A stretch of 64,000 bases of DNA from Clostridiales bacterium (GTDB lineage: Bacteria; Bacillota; Clostridia; Oscillospirales; Acutalibacteraceae). Under the pieces are notes generated by a model. The model was not told the DNA's origin. It ran no database searches and saw nothing but the letters and a program-made list of their open reading frames with translations. Location: contig DUNN01000017.1 of NCBI GenBank assembly GCA_012839345.1, positions 1 to 64,000 of the forward strand, in the 5' to 3' direction. Made by a program: the position numbers and the translations under genes. The number at the start of each line of letters is the position of its first letter. Within the stretch, counting starts at the first letter, position 1. Positions 44,357-52,209 of this stretch are shown here, piece after piece.

Positions 44357-45955
44357 TTAATATTCTTCCCTGGTTCCGCCAAATTCAGAAAGAACCAATC
44401 CTTTGTTGTGCTCTTCTGCCCAACGGATGCTCCATTCGTTGGCGAAAATCAAAAGGAAATTGCCCTTCAAGTCCTGAATCCGCTTGGTGTCGGAAGTCAG
44501 GTTCAGCGTTTTCGGGTCAAGCCCCTCGTTTTCAATCCAGCGGATATACTGGTACGGCAGACCCTCCAGACGGATATCGACGTTATACTCGTTTTTCAAG
44601 CGGTATTCCAGCACGTCAAGCTGCAGGGAACCGACCACGCCAACGATGACTTCCTCCATACCGCCGCCCAAATCCTGAAAAATCTGGATGGCACCCTCCT
44701 GCGCAATCTGGGAAATTCCCTTTACAAACTGCTTGCGTTTCATGGTATCCATCTGGCGCACGCGGGAAAAATGCTCCGGTGCAAAGGTCGGAATACCGCT
44801 GTACTGGAATTTATGGCCCGGCGCGCAGATGGTGTCGCCAATCGAAAATACACCGGGGTCAAACACACCGATGATGTCGCCCGCATAGGCTTCCTCAATG
44901 ATTTCACGCTCCTGCGCCATCAACTGCTGCGGCTGAGAAAGCTTCATTTTGCGGTCGCCCTGCACATGCAGGACTTCCATTCCCTTTTCAAACTTGCCGG
45001 AGCAGATACGCATAAAGGCAATGCGGTCGCGGTGCGCCTTGTTCATGTTTGCCTGAATCTTAAATACAAACGCAGAAAAATTCGGGTCAAACGGGTCAAT
45101 AACCCCGACGTCCGCCTTACGCGGCAGGGGGGACGTGGTCATATTCAGAAATTCCTCCAGAAATGGTTCTACGCCAAAATTGGTCAGCGCCGAACCGAAA
45201 AACACCGGGGAGAGCTTTCCGGCACGAACTTGCTCCAGGTCGAACTCGTCGCCTGCGCCGTCTAATAACTCAATATCGTCCACCAGCGTACGGTGGAAGT
45301 CCTCACCGATGAGGTTGTCCAACCCGTTGTCCGTCAGGTCAACCTGCGTCATCTCCACTTCCCGTGCGCCGCTTTCCCCCTTAAAGGCCAGAATCGCCTT
45401 ACGGCTGCGGTCATACACGCCCTTGAACTCTTTTCCCGAGCCGATCGGCCAGTTGATGGGGTAGGTTTTAATTCCTAGCTCGTGCTCAATTTCCTCCATC
45501 AGGTCGAACGGGCTGCGGGCATCGCGGTCCATTTTATTAATAAACGTAAAAATCGGGATATTCCGCAGCGTGCAGACTTTAAACAGCTTCCGCGTCTGCT
45601 TTTCCACACCCTTGGAAGCGTCGATCACCATAACCGCGGAGTCCGCCGCCATCAGCGTGCGGTAGGTGTCCTCTGAAAAGTCCTCATGGCCGGGCGTATC
45701 CAGAATATTGATGCAGTAGTCGTGATAATGGAACTGCATAACAGAAGAAGTAACGGAGATTCCTCTCTGCTTTTCAATTTCCATCCAGTCCGAAACAACA
45801 TGCTTCGCGTTTTTCTTCCCCTTTACCGTACCGGCAAGCTGAATGGCACCGCCGTACAGCAAGAGCTTTTCGGTTAATGTCGTTTTTCCCGCATCCGGGT
45901 GGGAGATAATCGCAAAAGTTCTTCGCTTTTTAATTTCATTTAAATAATCTGCCAA
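44357..45955 (-). CDS. prfC: peptide chain release factor 3
   Basis: A 532-residue translational GTPase. G1 is SHPDAGKTTLTEKLL, G2 includes RGISVTSSV, G3 is DTPGHEDFSEDTYR and G4 is NKMDRD. The domains beyond the GTPase match RF3 rather than EF-G (shorter, with RKADVGVIDPFDPNFSAFVFKIQ). RF3 recycles RF1/RF2 after termination. GGAGG lies 7-8 nt before TTG 45953-45955, giving LADYLNEIKKRRTFAIISHP; the frame is open to 45985 without a better start. Confidence 0.96.
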   Translation of the reverse strand: MADYLNEIKKRRTFAIISHPDAGKTTLTEKLLLYGGAIQLAGTVKGKKNAKHVVSDWMEIEKQRGISVTSSVMQFHYHDYCINILDTPGHEDFSEDTYRTLMAADSAVMVIDASKGVEKQTRKLFKVCTLRNIPIFTFINKMDRDARSPFDLMEEIEHELGIKTYPINWPIGSGKEFKGVYDRSRKAILAFKGESGAREVEMTQVDLTDNGLDNLIGEDFHRTLVDDIELLDGAGDEFDLEQVRAGKLSPVFFGSALTNFGVEPFLEEFLNMTTSPLPRKADVGVIDPFDPNFSAFVFKIQANMNKAHRDRIAFMRICSGKFEKGMEVLHVQGDRKMKLSQPQQLMAQEREIIEEAYAGDIIGVFDPGVFSIGDTICAPGHKFQYSGIPTFAPEHFSRVRQMDTMKRKQFVKGISQIAQEGAIQIFQDLGGGMEEVIVGVVGSLQLDVLEYRLKNEYNVDIRLEGLPYQYIRWIENEGLDPKTLNLTSDTKRIQDLKGNFLLIFANEWSIRWAEEHNKGLVLSEFGGTREEY

Positions 45956-46198
45956 ATTACTTCCTCCAGCGTGGGCTGTGCGCAAAAATTACCGCTCATC
46001 GGCGGCTGATTTGCAGACTAGCCCTGATGAAATACACACACTTGAATATTTTAAAACTTTTGCCTGAAATAATCAAATATTTTTTATAACTTTGCGATTT
46101 TCAAAAAATACACTTGAAAATATTGCTTTCTAAACTTTTCGATCGGCTTCGCATATTCCAATTCAATCAAGGCAAAAATGTATGCGGAGGCGATTAAA

Positions 46199-46822
46199 TT
46201 GAAGCTGAAAAAATTAACAGCCGCTTTAACGGCTGTTGTTCTACTGTTTACCATTCAAACGTCGGCCTACGCGAAAAGCACCACCTATACGGTAGTATCC
46301 GGCGACTCCATGTGGAAAATTGCCGTAAAATATCAAATCGGCGTTTCCGAACTGATTAAAGCAAACCCTCAGATTTCCAACCCAAGCATGATTAAAGTCG
46401 GACAAAAAATCAATATTCCGGAAGCAAGCCCGCTCGCCGCTTATGAAACGGAAGTCATCCGGCTGACCAACCTGGAGCGCACAAAGCGCGGACTGCCTGC
46501 ACTGACCACAAACTGGCAGCTTTCCCGCGTTGCGCGGTACAAGTCACAAGATATGATTAACAAAAATTATTTCTCCCATAATTCCCCGACTTATGGTTCT
46601 CCTTTTACCATGATGCAGAGTTTCGGATTAAAATTCTCTGCCGGCGGTGAAAACATTGCTTATGGACAGCGCACCCCGCAAGAAGTGGTAAATGCGTGGA
46701 TGAATTCCCCCGGACACCGGGCCAATATTCTTTCGACCGCCTATACGCAGATTGGCGTCGGTGCGGCAAAGAAATCAAACGGCACACTGTACTGGACCCA
46801 GCAGTTTATACACCCGTATTAA
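46199..46822 (+). CDS. secreted LysM-CAP (SCP-like) protein
   Basis: A 207-residue exported protein. A signal peptide (TAALTAVVLLFTIQTSAYA) is followed by one LysM repeat (YTVVSGDSMWKIAVKYQIG, to about residue 78) and a C-terminal CAP domain (about residues 85-207) with HNSPTYGSPFTMMQSFG, GENIAYG and AWMNSPGHRANIL. This is the layout of Bacillus YkwD/SafA-related wall or spore-coat proteins. The biochemical role is unknown. GGAGG is spaced 8 nt from TTG 46199; ATG 46178 lies upstream of that site and is rejected. Confidence 0.9.
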   Translation: MKLKKLTAALTAVVLLFTIQTSAYAKSTTYTVVSGDSMWKIAVKYQIGVSELIKANPQISNPSMIKVGQKINIPEASPLAAYETEVIRLTNLERTKRGLPALTTNWQLSRVARYKSQDMINKNYFSHNSPTYGSPFTMMQSFGLKFSAGGENIAYGQRTPQEVVNAWMNSPGHRANILSTAYTQIGVGAAKKSNGTLYWTQQFIHPY

Positions 46823-46856
46823 TCGACCAGAAATCAAAATGGAATCATAATAAAAA

Positions 46857-46903
46857 CCGGTATATTTCAGCAACCCTTGGGTTTTGAAGTATACCGGCTT
46901 TTC
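46857..46903 (+). terminator. terminator of the LysM-CAP gene
   Basis: The stem CCGGTATA/TATACCGG with an inner TTTCA/TGAAG partial stem is followed by CTTTTC. Confidence 0.75.
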
Positions 46904-46919
46904 TTTTGGTCCTTCCATA

Positions 46920-46928
46920 TGATATAAT
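46920..46928 (+). promoter_or_regulatory. extended -10 promoter of the MFS gene
   Basis: TGATATAAT, an extended -10, lies 63 nt before the ATG. No good -35 is present. Confidence 0.5.
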
Positions 46929-46991
46929 AGGACAATCGGCTGCGGTTGATTTCTCTATTTTTTCGTATGATTCGGGAAAGCGGGATGTATT

Positions 46992-48206
46992 ATGGCAACA
47001 TTTTTTCTTTTGATGATTTATGCTGCGTTTATCAGCCTTGGGCTGCCAGACTCTTTGCTGGGCGTCGCGTGGCCGCTGATGTATCCGGAGTTCGGTGCTC
47101 CCCTGGGGTTTGCCGGATTCATCTCCATAATGATTTCATCGTGTACCATCATTTCGAGCTTATTCAGCAGCAGGGTCATCCGTCGTTTTGGAACCGGCAA
47201 GGTGACTTCCGTCAGCGTATTGATGACCGCGCTGGGCCTGCTGGGAATTTCGTTGTCGCCATCTGTGTACTGGCTGCTGCTGTTCGCCGTTCCTTTGGGA
47301 TTGGGCGCAGGCGCGGTGGACTGCGGGCTAAACGAATATATGGCAGAGCACTACCACTCGATGCAGATGAGCTGGCTGCACTGCTTTTGGGGCGTGGGTG
47401 CAATGACCGGACCGGTCATTATGTCGCGCTTTATCGACAACCACGCTTCCTGGAGGAACGGATACCTAACCGTTTCCATCATTCAGCTTGTGCTTGCCGC
47501 ACTTTTGTTTGCCACGCTGCCGCTTTGGAAAAAAATGAACCAGCAGAAAGCCGTAGAAACGCCAGAGGAAAACGCATCCGCCGACTCGGACGAGCCGGAA
47601 AGCACTTCCGTTTTCGCGCTGCTTCAAAAGCGCGGCGTTCTGCTTGCCATATTGAGCTTCACGTTCTATTGCGGGGTAGAAACCACTATGGGGCTGTGGG
47701 GAAGCAGTTTCCTGGTAAAAGGCAAAGCGATAGACGCGGCGACAGCCGCCGCATGGGTTTCTTCCTTTTATGGCGGAATCACGGTGGGGCGCTTCCTGAA
47801 CGGTTTTGTAACATTGAAATTCAGTAATCCAAAACTGATCCGTACCGGTCAGGGCATTTTGCTGTTGGGCATTTTTCTGTTGTTGCTGCCGCTTCCCCGC
47901 ACCGCCTGCCTGTTTGGTTTTCTGCTAATCGGCCTTGGCTGTGCCCCCATTTTCCCCTGTATGCTGCACGAAACGCCGGCACGGTTCGGCAAAACCATTG
48001 CCCAGCGGATTATGGGAATGCAGATGGCCGGGGCTTATTTCGGTTCCACCATTTTGCCGCCCATCTTCGGTTGGGTCGCTTCGCACAGCAGCTCTGCCCT
48101 GCTTCCGGTATTTCTCATCACATACGCGGCGGTCATGATTTTCTGTACTGAAAAGATTAATCTTTCTTTCAAAAAGAAGGATGAAGCTGCATCGAAAGCA
48201 TCCTGA
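46992..48206 (+). CDS. MFS transporter
   Basis: A 404-residue major facilitator with about twelve hydrophobic helices and a polar central loop (KKMNQQKAVETPEENASADS) dividing two six-helix halves. The loop-2 motif A is weak (SSRVIRRFGTGKV). It resembles the FucP/sugar-MFS type in ISLGLPDSLLGVAWPLMYPEF. Substrate unknown. Only a weak GGGATG precedes the ATG. It is monocistronic, between two terminators. Confidence 0.9.
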   Translation: MATFFLLMIYAAFISLGLPDSLLGVAWPLMYPEFGAPLGFAGFISIMISSCTIISSLFSSRVIRRFGTGKVTSVSVLMTALGLLGISLSPSVYWLLLFAVPLGLGAGAVDCGLNEYMAEHYHSMQMSWLHCFWGVGAMTGPVIMSRFIDNHASWRNGYLTVSIIQLVLAALLFATLPLWKKMNQQKAVETPEENASADSDEPESTSVFALLQKRGVLLAILSFTFYCGVETTMGLWGSSFLVKGKAIDAATAAAWVSSFYGGITVGRFLNGFVTLKFSNPKLIRTGQGILLLGIFLLLLPLPRTACLFGFLLIGLGCAPIFPCMLHETPARFGKTIAQRIMGMQMAGAYFGSTILPPIFGWVASHSSSALLPVFLITYAAVMIFCTEKINLSFKKKDEAASKAS

Positions 48207-48218
48207 TTCCATATCCTA

Positions 48219-48246
48219 AAAGGCGCGGAGATTCCGCGCCTTTTTA
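48219..48246 (+). terminator. terminator of the MFS gene
   Basis: The stem AGGCGCGGA/TCCGCGCCT (48221-48229, 48233-48241) is followed by a T-run. Confidence 0.85.
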
Positions 48247-48264
48247 ATTTTTTCAATTTTCCTC

Positions 48265-48294
48265 TTTACAAGAACAAATGTTCTATGATATACT
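48265..48294 (+). promoter_or_regulatory. promoter of the DNA-repair pair
   Basis: TTTACA and TATACT are 18 nt apart; the spacer holds the LexA-like box. Confidence 0.7.
48271..48284. promoter_or_regulatory. LexA (SOS) box
   Basis: AGAACAAATGTTCT contains GAAC-N4-GTTC, the core of the Firmicute LexA/DinR operator. It fills the space between -35 and -10, so a bound repressor would block RNA polymerase. Confidence 0.75.
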
Positions 48295-48374
48295 TTTATC
48301 GAACAAAAAGGCGTCGAAAAAAGAAAAACAGCTCGTAAACAACTGCATTGAACTTTCGTGAAGGAGTTTCTCCT

Positions 48375-49694
48375 ATGGATGTTTTTGATAAACTGAAAAT
48401 TCTGACGGACGCGGCAAAATACGATGTGGCGTGCACTTCCAGCGGAACAGACCGCAAGGCGTCCTCCGGCGGAATCGGCAGCGCGGTATCGTGTGGAATC
48501 TGCCACAGCTTCGCCGCCGACGGCCGCTGTATTTCGCTATTAAAGGTCCTGATGACCAACTCCTGCGTTTATGACTGCAAATATTGTGTGAACCGACGTT
48601 CCAATGATACACCGCGCGCCGCCTTTACCCCGCGCGAGCTTGCGGAACTGACCATTAATTTTTACCGCCGTAATTACATTGAGGGCCTTTTTCTCAGTTC
48701 GGGCGTGCTGAAAAATCCGGATTATACCTGTGAACAAATGATTGAAGCCATACGGATTTTAAGGGAAGAATATCACTTTTCCGGATATATTCACGCTAAG
48801 GCCATTCCCGGAGCCGACAGCGCGCTGATTGAGCGGCTGGGGCTTTTGGTCGACCGCATGAGCGTAAACATTGAGCTGCCATCCCAAAAGAGCCTGCAAA
48901 CGCTAGCTCCCGACAAATCCAAACATTCGATTCTCGCGCCCATGGGGTTCATTCAAGACCGGATGCAGGAAAACCGCACCGACCTGGTGAAATACCGTCA
49001 TGCACCGAAATTCGTGCCCGCAGGGCAGAGCACCCAGATGATTGTGGGCGCAACCCCGGAAACGGATTTCCAGATTCTAAACCTTGCTGAAGGGCTTTAC
49101 AAAAAATACCGCCTAAAGCGCGTGTTTTTTTCCGCTTATATTCCGGTTGTGGAAAATGCCCTGCTTCCCTCCAAGGAAAGCAAGCCGCCGCTTCTCCGGG
49201 AGCACCGGCTGTACCAGGCGGACTGGCTGCTCCGTTTTTATGGATTCCGCGCCAATGAAATTCTGGACAGCGACCACCAGAGTTTTAACCCCTATATTGA
49301 CCCCAAGTGCAACTGGGCACTGAATCATATGGAATTCTTCCCAATCGAAGTCAACCGCGCTTCCTATGAAGAGCTGCTGCGTGTCCCCGGCATTGGCGTA
49401 CGGAGCGCACAGCGCATTATTGTCGCCCGCAGGACTGGACCGCTCCATTTTGATGGCTTGAAAAAACTTGGCGTGGTGCTGAAACGCGCGCAGTATTTCA
49501 TCACCTGCTGCGGAAAAATCGCGGACGGGCTGAAAATTACACAGGACGTTGCCCTGCGCTCGCTGATGTCGGAAACCGCGCTCGGAACGCTGCGCCAAAA
49601 TCTTCCTGATACAGTACCGGAACAGCTTTCGTTCTTTACGAACCCTAACCCAACAAAGGAGGATCTTCAAAAATGCCTGACGGGTCAAATCTGA
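48375..49694 (+). CDS. putative DNA modification/repair radical SAM protein (TIGR03916 type)
   Basis: A 439-residue radical SAM enzyme. The [4Fe-4S] motif is in NSCVYDCKYCVNRR (CxxxCxxC, about residue 65). Further blocks are FLSSGVLKNPDYTCEQMIEA and the helix-hairpin-helix-like VPGIGVRSAQRIIVARRTG near residue 340, suited to DNA binding. From memory this is the family annotated as putative DNA modification/repair radical SAM protein, always next to the TIGR03915 partner as here. AAGGAG precedes ATG 48375. The SOS box upstream supports a DNA damage role; the lesion is unknown. Confidence 0.9.
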   Translation: MDVFDKLKILTDAAKYDVACTSSGTDRKASSGGIGSAVSCGICHSFAADGRCISLLKVLMTNSCVYDCKYCVNRRSNDTPRAAFTPRELAELTINFYRRNYIEGLFLSSGVLKNPDYTCEQMIEAIRILREEYHFSGYIHAKAIPGADSALIERLGLLVDRMSVNIELPSQKSLQTLAPDKSKHSILAPMGFIQDRMQENRTDLVKYRHAPKFVPAGQSTQMIVGATPETDFQILNLAEGLYKKYRLKRVFFSAYIPVVENALLPSKESKPPLLREHRLYQADWLLRFYGFRANEILDSDHQSFNPYIDPKCNWALNHMEFFPIEVNRASYEELLRVPGIGVRSAQRIIVARRTGPLHFDGLKKLGVVLKRAQYFITCCGKIADGLKITQDVALRSLMSETALGTLRQNLPDTVPEQLSFFTNPNPTKEDLQKCLTGQI

Positions 49695-50530
49695 TTTATC
49701 AGTACGACGGCAGCTTTGAAGGACTGCTCTGCTGTGTATTTGAAAGCTATGAAAAAAAGGAAATTCCGCTGGACATTATCGTTGCCGACACGCCCCAAAC
49801 CACATTGCTCCCCATAAGGGACATCGTTACCGATGAGGAAAAAGCCCGCAGGGTTCTTGTTTCAATTCCGAAAAAAATGGGAAAGGAAACGCTGGATTTT
49901 ATCCGCCGCGCATTTCTAACCTGCCTGCCGTACAAAGAAAAAGAAATCCTGCTGTTTTTGCGTCTGGGATACCGAGTGGGCAATTCCGTGCTGAACCTGC
50001 TGACAAATGACACGGTGCACACGCTGACAAAAGCGGTAAAATATCTGAATAACGAAAGCAACCAGTTCCGGCAGTTTATCCGGTTTTCCATCTTTCAGGG
50101 CGCGATGGTTGCGGAAATTGAGCCGAATAATTTTGTACTGCCGTTATTAGTGGAACACTTTCGAAACCGCTACCCAGAAGAAAAATTCCTAATTTATGAC
50201 AAATCGCACGGTATGGCACTGATTTACCAGCCGTATCACGCCGAAATTGTGGCGATTGAGTCGCTGGAACTGCCGGAACCGGACGAGGAGGAGTACTATT
50301 TTCAGGATTTGTGGAGGCTGTTCTACAATACCATTGAGGTGGAAGGGCGGCACAACCCGAAATGCCGCATGAGTCACATGCCGAAGCGCTACTGGAAATA
50401 TATGACGGAATTTGCCCCGCCGCGCCGCAAGCGGCCTGGTATGGAGCCAAAATACGAACCAAATCCCGTATTGCTCTCCTCCTCGCCCGCGCGGCCCGAC
50501 ACGCCTCTTCTACCGGACGGGCAGGGTTAG
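49673..50530 (+). CDS. TIGR03915 family putative DNA-repair partner (DUF4130)
   Basis: A 285-residue protein overlapping the radical SAM gene by 22 nt, with AAAGGAGG before its ATG inside that gene. Conserved parts include YDGSFEGLLCCVFESYEKKE at the N-terminus and HNPKCRMSHMPKRYWKYMTEF near residue 230. The family is defined by co-occurrence with the radical SAM protein; activity unknown, possibly a nuclease or glycosylase-like function. The Pro/Arg-rich tail is probably disordered. Confidence 0.9.
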   Translation: MPDGSNLIYQYDGSFEGLLCCVFESYEKKEIPLDIIVADTPQTTLLPIRDIVTDEEKARRVLVSIPKKMGKETLDFIRRAFLTCLPYKEKEILLFLRLGYRVGNSVLNLLTNDTVHTLTKAVKYLNNESNQFRQFIRFSIFQGAMVAEIEPNNFVLPLLVEHFRNRYPEEKFLIYDKSHGMALIYQPYHAEIVAIESLELPEPDEEEYYFQDLWRLFYNTIEVEGRHNPKCRMSHMPKRYWKYMTEFAPPRRKRPGMEPKYEPNPVLLSSSPARPDTPLLPDGQG

Positions 50531-50601
50531 AATGCAAAATTATGAACAGAATATCTACCCCGTAAACCGTTACCCACGGCACAACTGAGAGTTTTCAAAC
50601 C

Positions 50602-50648
50602 ACAATAAAATCCCCCTCCCAAATGTTTTGGCAGGGGGATTTTATTGT
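50602..50648. terminator. bidirectional terminator
   Basis: A 16-bp stem (50602-50617 with 50633-50648) containing CCCCCT/AGGGGG and AT-rich ends, between convergent transcripts. Confidence 0.75.
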
Positions 50649-50702
50649 AAAATAAGGATGATGATAGGATGAACATCGGCAAAAGAAGCCGTGTTGCTTG
50701 CA

Positions 50703-51920
50703 TCAATTCTTCAGATATGCGGACAGGGTTGCAAGTTGGTCGGAATACTCCGGTAAAATTGCAGGAATACGAATCTCGTTTTCGAAGGATTCGGCTCCGA
50801 TCCCAGTGGACGCAAACAGAAGCATAAACAGCATCCCCGTCTGAATCCAGTAAATTGTTACGTCTGTCATGCCATGAACCGCAACCGCGGCCAGCATCGC
50901 GATCACCAGAATATTCATATCTGTGCAGGTGTGGTTATGGAAACGGAGCGACAGCAGTTTCAGCTGTGCAATCACATAAATACCGAAGGCACCAAGACCG
51001 ACAAAGCCGTAATTCAGCAAGGTGTCCAGCAGAAGATTATGACAGTGGTACGTTTGGTAGCCACCATATTGCTCGTAAATCATTTGATAGGACATTGCGC
51101 CGGTTCCCATAAACGGATGACGCATAATTCCTTTCAGCGCCGTACTCCAGATGGAAAGGCGCTGCGTGCAGGTCGTGTCAAGCGCAATAATTCCACGTGG
51201 AAACAAGGATGGAACCAGCAGACAGGCGATGGACAGCAAAACCGTAACCGCCAAAAAGCCCGCCATTATTTTATACTGTTTTTTCAGGAACAAAAAGGTC
51301 AGAACCGCACAGCCTGTCGCAAGCAGGGCGGACACACTGGCGGCAAGATAAAGCCCCACTAGGTTCAGCGCAATCACGCCAAAATAAAAGCCCATTTTCC
51401 GCTTGTTGGTGAATGCGCGGTAAAGCGCAATAATCACAATGAATTCAATCATCATGCCATAAGTATTGGCGTTGTGGAACACCGAAACGGGCCGGTAGGC
51501 GGGCGCGGCCGCATACGCGGAAACTTTTTGGTAAATGGCAATTCCGGCACACCAAATGCTGGCGGTACAAGCCAAATCCAGCACTTTGTGAAACAGTTCG
51601 GGCGTCATAACGCTTTTCACATAAAAGCCGGTGATTACAACTGCTATCAGAACCATTTCATAAAGCATACCCCAGTAGTTGCTGTAAACTGCGGCAACAA
51701 AAAACGGAACAATTAAAATGCCCAGCAAATATCCGGTGTACGGAGCGGAAAAAGCCTTCACCCTCATCTGGTAATTCATCATTGTCATAACCGCCACAAG
51801 GCAGACCGAAGCCACGCTGAAATAGAACGGCATAAAAAGCGAAATGGTTAACAGGAAAAGGATCGCTTCTTCTTTTGTTTCTGCAAAAGGCTTCGCCTTT
51901 TCAGCAACAAAATTCATCAC
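50703..51920 (-). CDS. O-antigen ligase/polymerase-like membrane protein
   Basis: A protein of about 405 residues with ten to twelve hydrophobic helices and a large loop. It contains the family region RLSIWSTALKGIMRHPFMGTG followed by HCHNLLLDTLLNYGFVGLG. Wzy_C/WaaL-type proteins link or polymerise undecaprenyl-bound glycans. In a Gram-positive this suggests polymerisation of a wall or capsular polysaccharide. The flippase at 54.7-56 kb may belong to the same pathway. The start is GTG 51918-51920 or the ATG directly after; no ribosome binding site decides. Confidence 0.88.
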   Translation of the reverse strand: MMNFVAEKAKPFAETKEEAILFLLTISLFMPFYFSVASVCLVAVMTMMNYQMRVKAFSAPYTGYLLGILIVPFFVAAVYSNYWGMLYEMVLIAVVITGFYVKSVMTPELFHKVLDLACTASIWCAGIAIYQKVSAYAAAPAYRPVSVFHNANTYGMMIEFIVIIALYRAFTNKRKMGFYFGVIALNLVGLYLAASVSALLATGCAVLTFLFLKKQYKIMAGFLAVTVLLSIACLLVPSLFPRGIIALDTTCTQRLSIWSTALKGIMRHPFMGTGAMSYQMIYEQYGGYQTYHCHNLLLDTLLNYGFVGLGAFGIYVIAQLKLLSLRFHNHTCTDMNILVIAMLAAVAVHGMTDVTIYWIQTGMLFMLLFASTGIGAESFENEIRIPAILPEYSDQLATLSAYLKN

Positions 51921-52000
51921 AGTAGTGATAAGGGTCCATCCCCTTTCTTTACATAAATCCTATACTATGTATTCTAATATGCTTCCAACCACAGTCTTAA

Positions 52001-52028
52001 ATTATACCACAACATAATTGGTTAACAA
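52001..52028 (-). promoter_or_regulatory. promoter of the O-antigen-ligase-like gene
   Basis: TTGTTA and TATAAT are 16 nt apart on the minus strand, about 80 nt before the start. Confidence 0.55.
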
Positions 52029-52209
52029 GATGAATATTCAAACGAAAGTGATAGAGGTGAAAGGATTAAATTGGTGAAATTGACGAAAATTATTACGAAT
52101 ATTTAAAGAATTTGCCGCAACCTGTTTTATTCAAACTACCCCTTGGCTATAATATTATGGGTTAAATTAAGGTTAATAATTCACGAATTGAAAAATTGGA
52201 GAGCAATCA

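Noticed and set aside
44321-45265. A 314-codon frame antisense to prfC.
   Set aside because: Shadow frame; it also starts inside the prfC terminator.
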